From positions 147,047 to 211,046 of the forward strand of contig NZ_LMUH01000005.1 in NCBI RefSeq assembly GCF_009766105.1: a DNA stretch of 64,000 nucleotides. Reading direction: 5' to 3'. How positions within the stretch are numbered: position 1 is the first letter of the stretch; the number at the start of each line of letters is the position of its first letter. Both the position numbers and the translations under genes were made by a program. Below, in pieces: positions 44,028-52,368 of the stretch. The notes below the pieces were generated by a model. It saw only the letters and a program-made list of their open reading frames with translations, searched no databases and was not told where the DNA came from. The stretch comes from Granulicella sp. S156 (GTDB taxonomy: Bacteria; Acidobacteriota; Terriglobia; Terriglobales; Acidobacteriaceae).

Positions 44028-45080
44028 CTATGATGTCACAGAGAAACTATGAACCGTAGTGCTCCGCAGCGTCGTACCCGGCTCAAGACGAGTCGAAGGA
44101 AACGCCGGCTGATTAGGCGAGTTCGGGAAGTGCTGCGTCTCCAGGCAAAATCCCGACCGCTTCTTAAAAGCGACGCCGCCCCTACCCTGAAAAGAGCCAT
44201 CGAGGAAGTTGCCCGAGTAGAACTGAACGCCGGGCTCCGTCGTGAACACATGCATCGTCCTGCCTGAGCCCGGATCGGTGACCTCCGCCACCAGATGCAG
44301 AGGGCCGTCGGAGCTCACCAGCACCCAGTTATGGTCATATCCCCCTGCCCGCTGTAGCTGTTGGTCGTCGTTGTCCCACTCCAGGCCAATCTCTTTCGCG
44401 GAGCGGAAGTCGTGTGGTGTACCTGCGACGGCGCGAAGCTCTCCGGTGGTGATCAACGTGTCATCGACGGGCGTAAAGCTCTCGGCATTCAGCTTCAAGA
44501 GGTGATGTGACAGATCGCCGATCTCCCCGGTCAGGTTCCAGTACGCATGGTTCGTCAGGCTGACGACGGTCGACCGGTCGGTGGTGGCTTTGTAGTCCAG
44601 GCGCAGGCTGTTATCCGTCAGCGTATAGCGCACAGTCACATGCAGCGTTCCAGGAAAGCCCATCTCGCCATCGGGCGAGACATACGACAGCTCTACCCCG
44701 TTGGGAATCTCTTGCGCGGCCCACACCTTCTGGTCGAAGCCGATAGGGCCGCCGTGCAACGCGTTGGGGCCATTGTTGAGCGGGATCTGATAGGTAACTC
44801 CGTCCAGCGTGAAGCCACCCTTCGCAATGCGGTTGCCGACGCGTCCGATGGTAGCGCCAAGATAGCCCTTCCCGGTGAGATAGGGCGCCAACTCATCGGC
44901 GCCAAGCGTGATCTCGCTCAAGGTGCCATTGCGGTCGTGCGTCTGCACGGAGGTGAGCCGCGCGCCGTACGTGGTGATGCTGGCTTCTACGTGATCGTTG
45001 CGAAGTGTGAAGAGATGAACAGCTTCTCCCTGGGGCGTCGTACCCCAGTCGAGGGATTGAATCTGCGTGATGGAAGACAT
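44028..45080 (-). CDS. galM: Aldose 1-epimerase (galactose mutarotase)
   Basis: A 350-residue protein from the ATG at 45080 (MSSITQIQSLDWGTTP). GalM interconverts alpha and beta anomers of aldohexoses and some pentoses. The active-site signatures are GNRIAKGGF, NNGPNALHGG (catalytic His), TNHAYWNLTG (second His), YDHNWVL (Asp) and VQFYSGN preceded by the base Glu. The extra upstream frame to 45191 is Lys/Gln-rich shadow over a repeat region. It is the last gene of the minus-strand sugar cluster (44.0-52.2 kb), where a mutarotase speeds supply of the right anomer to the isomerase/kinase pair. The 256-bp gap to the next cluster gene holds two dispersed repeats. Confidence 0.92.
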   Translation of the reverse strand: MSSITQIQSLDWGTTPQGEAVHLFTLRNDHVEASITTYGARLTSVQTHDRNGTLSEITLGADELAPYLTGKGYLGATIGRVGNRIAKGGFTLDGVTYQIPLNNGPNALHGGPIGFDQKVWAAQEIPNGVELSYVSPDGEMGFPGTLHVTVRYTLTDNSLRLDYKATTDRSTVVSLTNHAYWNLTGEIGDLSHHLLKLNAESFTPVDDTLITTGELRAVAGTPHDFRSAKEIGLEWDNDDQQLQRAGGYDHNWVLVSSDGPLHLVAEVTDPGSGRTMHVFTTEPGVQFYSGNFLDGSFQGRGGVAFKKRSGFCLETQHFPNSPNQPAFPSTRLEPGTTLRSTTVHSFSVTS

Positions 45081-45128
45081 GCTTGAGTGACCCGCCTTAG
45101 ACCCGTAAGTGTCTTTGCTTTTCTTTTT

Positions 45129-45155
45129 GTCATCCCCGTAGGGGATCTGCTTCTG
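45129..45155. repeat. Short dispersed repeat, family C copy 1
   Basis: GTCATCCCCGTAGGGGATCT plus GCTTCTG. The same core is seen at 60494-60521. Confidence 0.6.
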
Positions 45156-45186
45156 TTTTTGTCGTTGCTGTTGTTTGTTTTTCGCC

Positions 45187-45325
45187 GTCATCCTGAAGCG
45201 TAGCTGAAGGACCCCCGCATTGGTGTCACCCCAAACGCAAAGCGAAACGCAACCAATGCTTGTGGTGCGCTTTGCGTCTGTGCCACCACAAATGCGGGGC
45301 TCCTTCGCCTATGGCTCAGGATGAC
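45187..45325. repeat. Dispersed palindromic repeat, family C copy 2
   Basis: Begins GTCATCCTGAAGCGTAGCTG, ends TCAGGATGAC, and folds back on itself with GACCCCCGCATT near one end and AATGCGGGGCTCC near the other. It sits between the mutarotase and isomerase genes. Confidence 0.8.
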
Positions 45326-45336
45326 GACGAAAAACA

Positions 45337-46749
45337 TTACTCGTGACGATGCATCTTCCATCCAAGATACTTGCTCGCAGCCTCATACACAGGACCGGCA
45401 ACCGACGCAAAGTTAGCCGCGACATGATGCTCAAACCCGTTCTCGCAGATATACCGCAGCAACTTCTGCATATTGGGGATCTCGACGACGCCTGCCCCGC
45501 CGAAGGTCTGCAGCGGATCGTCGGTAAATCGGCCCTGCCCGACATAGCCCGTGATCTGCCCGTTGAAGTCGTCGGTAGAGAACCGCGCGAAGCTCATGTC
45601 TCCGGCCTTCACTGTACCGTCGAGCGTCCCATGCGTGTTCTCCTTGCCCACGGTGCCCGCGATGATGAGCTGGTAGTCCATCTTCACGCCCTCGCGGAAG
45701 AAGTGCTTGGGCAGGTTCGAGCAGTGGAAGCAGACGGCCTTGTCTGGGTTGTCGCCGTAGTTGTTATTCCAGTCCAGCAGCGCCGAGGGTGTCTCGCTGG
45801 CCAGCGTCAGCGCATACATCGAGAGCGTGCCGAGAATATCGACCTCGCAGGCCGAAGGAATAAGCTGCTCGCTCATCATCGACATCACGGTACACGGCAC
45901 AATGCCGAGATACTCCTCGATTGAGGTCCAACATTGCACGGCGCTGACGGTAAGCTCAGAGGCCGCCATCCATCCGTCGATCACCGCACCGAGCTTGGCC
46001 ATCTTCATCAGCGCGGCTTCGGGTGTATCGCCGATGGGGATGTACTTCTTGATGGCTGTGAGCTTCGCCTGCACGGCATCGTCGTTGTCCTTCGTCTTTT
46101 CGATCCGGCCCATCACCTCGCTCAGATCCAAGGTCTCAACGGTGATGCCGGACTTCTCCAGCAGCTTCTCCGAGTAGCGCACCGTATTGAAAGCCGTAGG
46201 CCGCGCCCCAATCGCGCCGAAGCGCACATTCTTCAGCCCGCGCACGATGCGGCAGACCGCCGCGAACCACTGCAGGTCGTTCTTGAACTCGGTCGAGTCC
46301 GGCGCTTCGGTATGCAGCGTGGTCAGCGAGTAGGGAATGCCATACTGCTTCAGGTTGTTGCAGATCGACATCTTGCCGCAGAAACTGTCGCGGCGAAACG
46401 CAATCCCCATCTTGCCGGTCGAGTCCGGCGTTGCTTGGATCAGCACCGGCACCTGCAGGTTGGCGAGGCGCAAGGCATCAGCCAGGCCGCGCTCTTCGCC
46501 GAAGTTCGGCAGGGTAATGATGATGCCGTCGATCTCGTCGGCATGCTTCTTGAAAAGTGCCGCGCACTTCTTGGCGTCCTCATAGGTCTCGACAGCGCCA
46601 TGCGCGGTCTCTTCCGGCGTCAGCACGATTGCCTTGATCCCCGCCGCTTCCAGCGCCGCAATCATCTCCAGCCGCCCACTCGTCGCCAGGTGCCCCGGGA
46701 AGAACCCACGGTTGCCCACCACTACCCCTATCGTCATCTTCCTGCCCAT
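45337..46749 (-). CDS. L-fucose/L-arabinose isomerase-family protein (COG2407-like)
   Basis: A 470-residue protein of the fucose/arabinose isomerase fold. The N-terminal Rossmann-like region reads MTIGVVVGNRGFFPGHL, then GIIITLPNFGEERG; FCGKMSICNNLKQYG and later NNYGDNP, CFHCSNLPKHF and GENTHGTLDG are typical of the COG2407 group. This group keeps the aldose-ketose isomerase fold but often has not been assayed. In this cluster it sits with a xylulokinase, mutarotase and a sugar symporter, so it may be the aldose isomerase step (for example xylose to xylulose or a related pentose) in place of XylA. That is inference from context. Confidence 0.8.
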   Translation of the reverse strand: MGRKMTIGVVVGNRGFFPGHLATSGRLEMIAALEAAGIKAIVLTPEETAHGAVETYEDAKKCAALFKKHADEIDGIIITLPNFGEERGLADALRLANLQVPVLIQATPDSTGKMGIAFRRDSFCGKMSICNNLKQYGIPYSLTTLHTEAPDSTEFKNDLQWFAAVCRIVRGLKNVRFGAIGARPTAFNTVRYSEKLLEKSGITVETLDLSEVMGRIEKTKDNDDAVQAKLTAIKKYIPIGDTPEAALMKMAKLGAVIDGWMAASELTVSAVQCWTSIEEYLGIVPCTVMSMMSEQLIPSACEVDILGTLSMYALTLASETPSALLDWNNNYGDNPDKAVCFHCSNLPKHFFREGVKMDYQLIIAGTVGKENTHGTLDGTVKAGDMSFARFSTDDFNGQITGYVGQGRFTDDPLQTFGGAGVVEIPNMQKLLRYICENGFEHHVAANFASVAGPVYEAASKYLGWKMHRHE

Positions 46750-46803
46750 CGTGTCTTCTCCCCCAAAGATTGCATTGTTGTTGCCCGCACCGTAGTACGG
46801 TTA

Positions 46804-46862
46804 TCAGTTCTCAGGTGTCAGTTGTCAGGTAAATAAACTGAGAACTGACACCTGAGAACTGA
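46804..46862. repeat. Inverted repeat with CAGTTCTCAG-type sequence, family D copy 1
   Basis: Arms 46804-46823 and 46843-46862 are exact 20-bp complements (TCAGTTCTCAGGTGTCAGTT and its reverse). Related text recurs at 62335-62417. Confidence 0.9.
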
Positions 46863-46890
46863 CAACTCATACCACTTCCTTGTCGTGGCG

Positions 46891-47133
46891 CTAAACTTTG
46901 TTGCTACCACCCGCCCGCGGCCGAAACCGAATCGTGTAAAACCCGCCAAACACCGTCAACAACAACCCCCACCAAAACGTCGGATGAAGATTGTTGAGCA
47001 CGGTATGTGCCTCATGATGTCCAAACCACTCCCACGCGCCGTACGGCAGCAGCACGATGCCATACACCAGCGTCAGCGCGCCTACAAAGAACCAGATGGA
47101 AAGGGCCTCGCCGCGTCCTGTTCCCGTCGCCAT
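46891..47133 (-). CDS. Small two-pass membrane protein in the sugar cluster
   Basis: An 80-residue protein with two hydrophobic segments (IWFFVGALTLVYGIVLLPYG and PTFWWGLLLTVFGGFYTI) and Trp/His/Gly-rich loops between them (EWFGHHEAHTVLNNLH). No family was recognised by eye. It lies 37 bp from the symporter start of the adjacent gene side and 141 bp from the isomerase gene, both on the same strand, so it belongs to the sugar operon. Accessory subunits of transporters with two helices are common, and this could be one; unproven. Confidence 0.6.
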   Translation of the reverse strand: MATGTGRGEALSIWFFVGALTLVYGIVLLPYGAWEWFGHHEAHTVLNNLHPTFWWGLLLTVFGGFYTIRFRPRAGGSNKV

Positions 47134-47170
47134 AAAAGTACCTCCTCGCGCCTGCAGCGCGGTCCCGCGT

Positions 47171-48910
47171 TTAGAAGAAAATAATGTTCAGAGCAAAGAA
47201 GACGATGATCACGATAACGGCCCAGAAGATTGGCTTCTGCCAGATCGAGGTTGCTCCGTCATCGGGAATGGGCGTTGCACCATAGACCAGACCGGCGAGC
47301 TGTGCCTCCGGGGTAGGCTTGGTCATATAGCTGACGACGACCGTGACAGCAACGCAGATCAGCCAGCTCCACAGCGCGCGATACAGGTTCTCCGCCATGG
47401 GTCTCGCGTCGGAAGAGAGTGCGACGCGGCTAAGCGCCAGGGCCTTATGTATCTCCGTGCCAAAGCTCGTATAGACCCACATGCCGATCGAGCTTGCCGT
47501 ACCCGCCAGCAGCCCCCAGAAGCCGCCCGCCTTGGTGGCGCGCTTCCACAGCATTCCCAGAACGACTGTGCCGAAGAGCGGCGCGATAAAGAAGCTGAAC
47601 AGCGCCTGCACGTAATCCATGATCGAAGCCGCGTTGGCGACGAGATACGCCGTCGCAATGGAGATCAGCATGCCGACGACGGTCGACCAGCGGCCCATGG
47701 CAACGTAGTGCTTGTCGCTCGCCTTCTTGTTGATGAACGCGCCATAGAGGTCGTAGGTCCACACCGTGGAGAACGCGCTGACGTTGCCGGCCATGCCGCT
47801 CATAAATCCAGCGACCAGCGCTGTGATGCCCAGGCCGAGCAGGCCAGGCCCGCAGTAGCGAATCAGCATCAGCGGCAGCACTTCGTTATAGCTATAGGGG
47901 TTGGCTGCCGATACCTGGTTCTCACCGACCAGGTGGAAGAGCGGCACACCGTGGTTGTTGAGGCCCAGCGCAATCAGGCCCGGCACGATCACGATGAGCG
48001 GTACTGCCATCTTGAAGGCTGCGCCGATCACTGGAGCCATCTTGGCGGCACGCAGGTTGTTGGCGCTCAACACCCGCTGAACTACGAGGAAATCAGTGGT
48101 CCAGTAGCCGAACGACACCACAAAGCCCAGCCCGAAGACGATGCCCGTCCAATGCACTCCCATGGGGTTGTCGCGGAAGTGGCCCAGCGTCGTCCACAGG
48201 TGCGTGTAGTCGTTAGAGCCGATGTTGTGCGCGATGTTCGCTTTGAGGTTGTTCCAGCCACCGGCCTCCACCAGTCCGAGGATAGGAATCAGCGCCGCAC
48301 CGGCCCAGATCAGTACGAACTGCAGCACCTCGTTGATGATCGCCGACTTCAGCCCGCCAAGCATCACGTAGATCGCTACCGTAATCGCGCCTACCCAAAT
48401 GGAGAAGCTGATGTTCCAGCCCAGCACTACCTTCATCACCAGGGCCATGGCGTACATATTCACGCCGCTCATGAGAATCGTCATCAGGCCGAAGCTCACC
48501 GCGCTCAGCCCGCGAGCGCCCTCGCCGAAGCGCAACTGCAGGTAGCCCGGCACCGAGTGCGTCTTCGAGATGTAATAGAACGGCATCATCACGATGCCCA
48601 GGAACAGCATCGCCGGGATCGCGCCGATCCAGTACCAGTGCGTCGCCAGCATGCCGTACTGGTAAGCCGCGCCCGCCCATCCCATCAACTCCAGCGAACC
48701 GAGGTTGGCTGAAACGAAGCTCAGCCCGGCGATCCACGCTGTCATCTCACGGCCGGCAAGGAAGAACTCCTCGCTGGTGTTGGTCGAGCCCTTCACATAA
48801 AAGCCGATGAAGAGCACGATCGCGAAGTACAGCACGAGGATGAGGATGTCGACCGGGGCGAGTTGGGTGAGTTGGCCTGTCAGGAATGCGAGTGCGGCGA
48901 GAGCAGTCAT
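47171..48910 (-). CDS. Sodium/sugar symporter (SGLT-like, SSS family)
   Basis: A 579-residue membrane protein with about 14 helices. It opens with the SSS signature LYFAIVLFIGFYVKGSTNTS, EEFFLAGREMTAWIAGLSF, and carries GYLQLRFGEGARGL, VSFGYWTTDFLVVQRVLSA and AFSTVWTYDLYGAFINK, patterns of the bacterial Na+/galactose and xylose group (vSGLT-like). It is upstream of a small membrane gene, an isomerase and a mutarotase, and downstream of xylulokinase. A -35/-10 promoter and two inverted-repeat sites lie just upstream. It probably imports the cluster's sugar with Na+. Confidence 0.88.
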   Translation of the reverse strand: MTALAALAFLTGQLTQLAPVDILILVLYFAIVLFIGFYVKGSTNTSEEFFLAGREMTAWIAGLSFVSANLGSLELMGWAGAAYQYGMLATHWYWIGAIPAMLFLGIVMMPFYYISKTHSVPGYLQLRFGEGARGLSAVSFGLMTILMSGVNMYAMALVMKVVLGWNISFSIWVGAITVAIYVMLGGLKSAIINEVLQFVLIWAGAALIPILGLVEAGGWNNLKANIAHNIGSNDYTHLWTTLGHFRDNPMGVHWTGIVFGLGFVVSFGYWTTDFLVVQRVLSANNLRAAKMAPVIGAAFKMAVPLIVIVPGLIALGLNNHGVPLFHLVGENQVSAANPYSYNEVLPLMLIRYCGPGLLGLGITALVAGFMSGMAGNVSAFSTVWTYDLYGAFINKKASDKHYVAMGRWSTVVGMLISIATAYLVANAASIMDYVQALFSFFIAPLFGTVVLGMLWKRATKAGGFWGLLAGTASSIGMWVYTSFGTEIHKALALSRVALSSDARPMAENLYRALWSWLICVAVTVVVSYMTKPTPEAQLAGLVYGATPIPDDGATSIWQKPIFWAVIVIIVFFALNIIFF

Positions 48911-48930
48911 TTCGAGGGGCGACCTTCCAA

Positions 48931-48946
48931 TAGAAAACGTTTTCTA
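48931..48946. promoter_or_regulatory. 16-bp perfect palindrome, LacI-type operator candidate
   Basis: TAGAAAACGTTTTCTA, a perfect palindrome placed between the -10 and the start of the symporter gene, where a repressor would block transcription. LacI-family operators have this form (AAAACGTTTT core). No LacI-family gene is in the window. Confidence 0.75.
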
Positions 48947-48964
48947 GTTCTTATGCGTCGCAAA

Positions 48965-48994
48965 ATAATAGGGATACGCCTGCGATACTGTCAA
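48965..48994 (-). promoter_or_regulatory. Promoter of the symporter gene
   Basis: Minus strand: TTGACA (48994-48989) and TATTAT (48970-48965) with an 18-bp spacer, matching sigma-70 consensus well. Confidence 0.7.
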
Positions 48995-49016
48995 TTCGGT
49001 CGACAACGGACCGAAT
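48994..49016. promoter_or_regulatory. Inverted repeat upstream of the symporter promoter
   Basis: ATTCGGTC and GACCGAAT, perfect 8-bp arms with a 7-bp spacer, overlapping the -35 element from the upstream side. It may bind an activator or repressor. Confidence 0.6.
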
Positions 49017-49077
49017 ATGCTTCCGGAAAACACAAAGATGTCTAACGACCGCCATCTTACTGCAAGGCGTGCTTGCC

Positions 49078-50565
49078 TCATAATGTCACCGCATACAACG
49101 CTGCCAGATGCAGGCGATAGCTCGCCATCGCCCTCCGATACGCATCACGCCGCTCCTCTATTGGAATCGCGGCGTTGCTTTCTTCAGATCGGACGCAGCG
49201 ATCGGCGATCTCCGTAAAGCTTTGCGGATGGCCAGTGAAATGGCCAAAGGCATAGATCGCCTGCATCGCTGCTCCCAGGCATCCAGCCTCGGCTTCGGCG
49301 GGCACTCGTATGGAAGCGCCGGTAGCGTCGGCCAGCAGTTGCCGCCACGCGGCGGATCTCGCACCGCCGCCGATCACCAGAATCACGTCCGCCTGCTTGC
49401 CGCCAAGAATGAGTTCCAGCCCATTCAAAATTCCAAAACTAACCCCCTCGACAGCTGCGCGGATGAGGTTTGCTGTCGTGAAGTTGTTGGCTGTGAGCCC
49501 TACCAGCGAACCCTGCGCCTGCGGAAGATCGGGCGTACGCTCGCCGTTCAGAAACGGCAGAAAGCACAGCCCGTCGCTGCCGGGCTGTGTCGCTTCCAGC
49601 GCGGGCTCGATGTCTGACACGGTCTTGCCCAATGTCGTCAGCGTCTGTGTAACAACATTCGTCGCGTTCATCGTGCAGACCAGCGGGAGCCAGCCTCCGG
49701 AGGAGGAGCAGAACGGGGCGACATTGCCAGTGGGATCGAGGACAGGCTCTTCGGTAAAGGAGTACACGGTCGATGACGTGCCCAGGCTGAGCGTAACGAC
49801 GCCCTCGCGGACGTTGCCCGTGCCGATCGCCCCCATCATGTTGTCGCCGCCGCCGGTCGAAACGACGCACGCGAGCGGCAACCCCAGCTCTGCGGCGACC
49901 TCTTTACGAACCGTTCCAATCACCTGCTCGGAGCGGAGAAGTTCGGGCAACGCACGCGCGAGTTGCCTACTGCCGCCATCGATCTCGTCCAATACCTCTT
50001 TCGCCCACTGGCGTGTGCGGACGTCGAAGAAAGCTGTGCCCGAAGCATCGCCATACTCCGCATAGATCTTGCCGGTCAGCCAGAAGTTCAGATACTCGTG
50101 CGGCAGCAGGATATGGCGGATGCGAGAGAAGTTCTCTGGCTCGTGCTCCTTTATCCAAAGCAGCTTCGAGACCGTATAGCCTGTGCGCGGCACAATGCCA
50201 AAGCGTTTGAAGCAAGCCTCGTCCCCACCAAGCCGAGCAATCAGCGCGGCATTCTCGGGTGCGGTCTCGGTATCGTTCCAGAGCTTCGCCGGTCGTATGA
50301 CCTGGAACTCCGCATCCAGCACCACCAGTCCATGCTGCTGGCCGGAGACTCCGATAGCCAAAACATCTGCGGCTGGAGTTCCGCTAAGAGCCTGCTTTAC
50401 AGAGTCGCGCAGCGCGTCGACCCACCACTGCGGGTACTGCTCGCGCGCGCCATTCGCACGCTCGACGAGCGCGTGCGCCGCATACCCGCGGCCGAGCGGC
50501 GTACCGTTCTCGTCCACCAGAAGCGCTTTGGTCCCCTGCGTGCCGCAATCAATCCCGAGATACAT
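49078..50565 (-). CDS. xylB: Xylulokinase-like FGGY kinase
   Basis: A 495-residue sugar kinase. MYLGIDCGTQGTKALLVDEN is the phosphate-1 motif; LAIGVSGQQHGLVVLD and LWNDTETAPE match xylulokinase, where the WNDxRT-type loop binds the ketose. The C-terminal half has VVSTGGGDNMMGAIGTG (adenosine region) and ILVIGGGARSAAWRQLL. Xylulokinase phosphorylates D-xylulose to enter the pentose phosphate pathway. The adjacent isomerase-like, transporter and mutarotase genes fit a pentose route. A close sigma-70-like promoter and a 17-bp inverted repeat operator candidate lie upstream (50605-50647). Confidence 0.9.
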   Translation of the reverse strand: MYLGIDCGTQGTKALLVDENGTPLGRGYAAHALVERANGAREQYPQWWVDALRDSVKQALSGTPAADVLAIGVSGQQHGLVVLDAEFQVIRPAKLWNDTETAPENAALIARLGGDEACFKRFGIVPRTGYTVSKLLWIKEHEPENFSRIRHILLPHEYLNFWLTGKIYAEYGDASGTAFFDVRTRQWAKEVLDEIDGGSRQLARALPELLRSEQVIGTVRKEVAAELGLPLACVVSTGGGDNMMGAIGTGNVREGVVTLSLGTSSTVYSFTEEPVLDPTGNVAPFCSSSGGWLPLVCTMNATNVVTQTLTTLGKTVSDIEPALEATQPGSDGLCFLPFLNGERTPDLPQAQGSLVGLTANNFTTANLIRAAVEGVSFGILNGLELILGGKQADVILVIGGGARSAAWRQLLADATGASIRVPAEAEAGCLGAAMQAIYAFGHFTGHPQSFTEIADRCVRSEESNAAIPIEERRDAYRRAMASYRLHLAALYAVTL

Positions 50566-50604
50566 CGATCACCCTTGCCTGGCGAGTTGCGGCTACTCTT
50601 CTAT

Positions 50605-50621
50605 ATTTCGCATCTCGAAAT
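50605..50621. promoter_or_regulatory. 17-bp inverted repeat, operator candidate for the xylB promoter
   Basis: ATTTCG-CATCT-CGAAAT, perfect 6-bp arms, overlapping the downstream edge of the xylB -10 element. It is a plausible site for the ROK repressor encoded upstream. Confidence 0.65.
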
Positions 50622-50647
50622 TATGAGAACACCATAACCCTTGTCAA
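50620..50647 (-). promoter_or_regulatory. Promoter of xylB
   Basis: Minus strand: TTGACA (50647-50642) and CATAAT (50625-50620) with a 16-bp spacer. Confidence 0.75.
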
Positions 50648-50692
50648 GACGGAGGCCCCGCAAAGATGCTTTTGTCTTTGCCGTTGCTGTTG

Positions 50693-50755
50693 CTTTTCTG
50701 GTTGTCATTCCGAGCGCAGCGAGGAACCTGCTGTCTCCCGTTTTTCGCCTATACC
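50693..50755 (+). repeat. Dispersed repeat, family A copy
   Basis: Starts CTTTTCTGGTTGTCATTCCG and continues AGCGCAGCGAGGAACCTGCT, then CCCGTTTTTCGCC, matching 41781-41840 and the GIY-YIG element ends with a small gap (AGCGAACC reads AGGAACC). Confidence 0.75.
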
Positions 50756-50864
50756 CGCTCCCAGGCCCGCAGAAGCGACCCCCAGTCCCAAATGGAGCAT
50801 ACAAATCATGGACCGCCACAAATCCAAGCCCCCAAAGGGCATCGCTTGGCCCAGAGCCCTAAAC

Positions 50865-52157
50865 CTACTTCTTCCGTCCAGCCACTTTTTTAGGGACCCG
50901 TTTTCGCGCCCGCGTAGGATGCGTGGACCGATGGTAGCTCGCATGCCGTTGCAGCAACATCGCGGATGCGCCGCTGAGCCGCGCCAGATACCCATCACCA
51001 GCAATGGCCAGACGCGGTGCGGGTTTCACCAGCATCGCATCCTCCAGCTCTTTCTCCACGGTCGGCCCAAACTTCTTCCAGCAGGAGGTAATCTCGCCGG
51101 TAATGAGGATGAGTTCCGGCGAAAGAGCCGCGGTAATCAGCCGCAGACCCTGCCCCAGCGCCTTAGCCTGACGGAAGACGGCCTTTTCGGCTGCGGCATC
51201 GCCCTCTTCCGCCATGCGCAGCAGTTCCTGAATATTGCTGGCCGGTGCCTTAGGCGCCAGCTCCTGGTAGATGCGAAGCGCCGCACGCGAGGAGGCAAAG
51301 GTCTCCCAGCACCCACGCTGGCCGCAGCCGCAGAGCGGGCCGGTGGCGTCGATGGGAATGTGACCGAACTCTCCGGCCAGCCCATTGAACCCCGACTGGA
51401 GCTGCCCTCCTGCAAGGATGGCAGTGCCAACGCCCTCCGAGATCGCCACGAGCACGGCGTTCTTTACTCCTTCGAGCCGTCCATTCCAGAGCTCCGAAGT
51501 AAGACAGGCATTGGCATCGTTGTCGATCTCCACCTGCAGCCCAAGATCCGCCTCAAGCGCTCCCTTGAGGTCGAAGTTATGCCATTTGAGGTTGGGAGCC
51601 ATCAGGATCCGTTGCGTGACCGGATGAACCCGCCCCGGCACGCTCACGCCGACGCCTTCGAACGACTTGTCGGAATGCTGTTTGCGCAGCTGCCGCATCC
51701 GCTCCACAATCCGTGCGATGGCGGCCTTCGGGTCCGACAGCAGCACAACCGTCTCATGCGCCAGAAACCGTCCGCTGAGATCGATAATGGCCACGATCGC
51801 CCGGTCAGGACGAAGGTCCAGCGCCAGCGTCACCAGGTCGGAGTTGACCGATAGCATCGTCGAGGGACGGCCGCGGGCACCTTGCACCACCGCGCCCTCC
51901 TTGACCCACTTCTCTTCAATCAGCTCCTCGACAATCGCGGAGATGGTGCTCGGCTGCAGCCCGGAGAGGCGCGAGAGATCGACACGTGAGACCGGCTGAC
52001 GAAAGCGGATGAACTCCAGAACGATGTCGCGGTTGATGTCGCGGGCAATCTCGCTCGAGGCCGATTGTGCGGAGGAGAGATCGATATTCCGCACGCCGTG
52101 AGATCTTCCGGCCACGTATTGTCCAGCGGCTGATTCGGCAATGCGTTTTTTATTCAT
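50865..52157 (-). CDS. ROK-family transcriptional repressor (XylR/NagC type)
   Basis: A 430-residue protein with the ATG at 52157; an in-frame TTG 9 bases upstream is possible. Residues ~40-95 hold a winged HTH (FRQPVSRVDLSRLSGLQPST, ISAIVEELIEE). The ROK domain follows: sugar/ATP-like fold with VGVSVPGRVHPVTQ, IDNDANACLTSE, GEFGHIPID and the zinc motif CGCGQRGCWE. ROK repressors release DNA when they bind a sugar. It is the furthest upstream gene of the minus-strand sugar cluster and the natural regulator; the 50605-50621 inverted repeat is a candidate site. Confidence 0.9.
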   Translation of the reverse strand: MNKKRIAESAAGQYVAGRSHGVRNIDLSSAQSASSEIARDINRDIVLEFIRFRQPVSRVDLSRLSGLQPSTISAIVEELIEEKWVKEGAVVQGARGRPSTMLSVNSDLVTLALDLRPDRAIVAIIDLSGRFLAHETVVLLSDPKAAIARIVERMRQLRKQHSDKSFEGVGVSVPGRVHPVTQRILMAPNLKWHNFDLKGALEADLGLQVEIDNDANACLTSELWNGRLEGVKNAVLVAISEGVGTAILAGGQLQSGFNGLAGEFGHIPIDATGPLCGCGQRGCWETFASSRAALRIYQELAPKAPASNIQELLRMAEEGDAAAEKAVFRQAKALGQGLRLITAALSPELILITGEITSCWKKFGPTVEKELEDAMLVKPAPRLAIAGDGYLARLSGASAMLLQRHASYHRSTHPTRARKRVPKKVAGRKK

Positions 52158-52162
52158 GGTCG

Positions 52163-52360
52163 TCAATCATACGATACGCAAAAAAATGTCTGCCGTGCGC
52201 AGATCTCTATCGTCATTTGTGCCGGTATTCGTCTTTCGTCTTCGAGGATGAACCACCAGATTTCATGATTTTCTACAAAATATCGGCTGATAAACTCAAT
52301 GTGAACCACCTCGCCGCGCTCTATCGGCAACCGAGCTGCATCATAGTCTGTAGTTTTCAT
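52163..52360 (-). CDS. Possible small ORF upstream of the ROK gene
   Basis: Reading from ATG 52360 gives a 65-residue protein, MKTTDYDAARLPIERGEVVH, then IEFISRYFVENHEIWWFILE, with Trp and Phe content like a real protein, ending 5 bp before the ROK start. No family was recognised, and no clear ribosome site was seen. It may be a spurious frame in the regulator's leader. Confidence 0.3.
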   Translation of the reverse strand: MKTTDYDAARLPIERGEVVHIEFISRYFVENHEIWWFILEDERRIPAQMTIEICARQTFFCVSYD

Positions 52361-52368
52361 TAGCCGGA

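Noticed and set aside
47057..48712. Plus-strand open frame across the symporter gene
   Set aside because: The minus strand encodes a clear SSS transporter, and the plus frame has no domain and is Arg/His-rich.
49963..50637. Plus-strand open frame opposite xylB
   Set aside because: It is antisense to a kinase with intact FGGY motifs, and its product has no domain.
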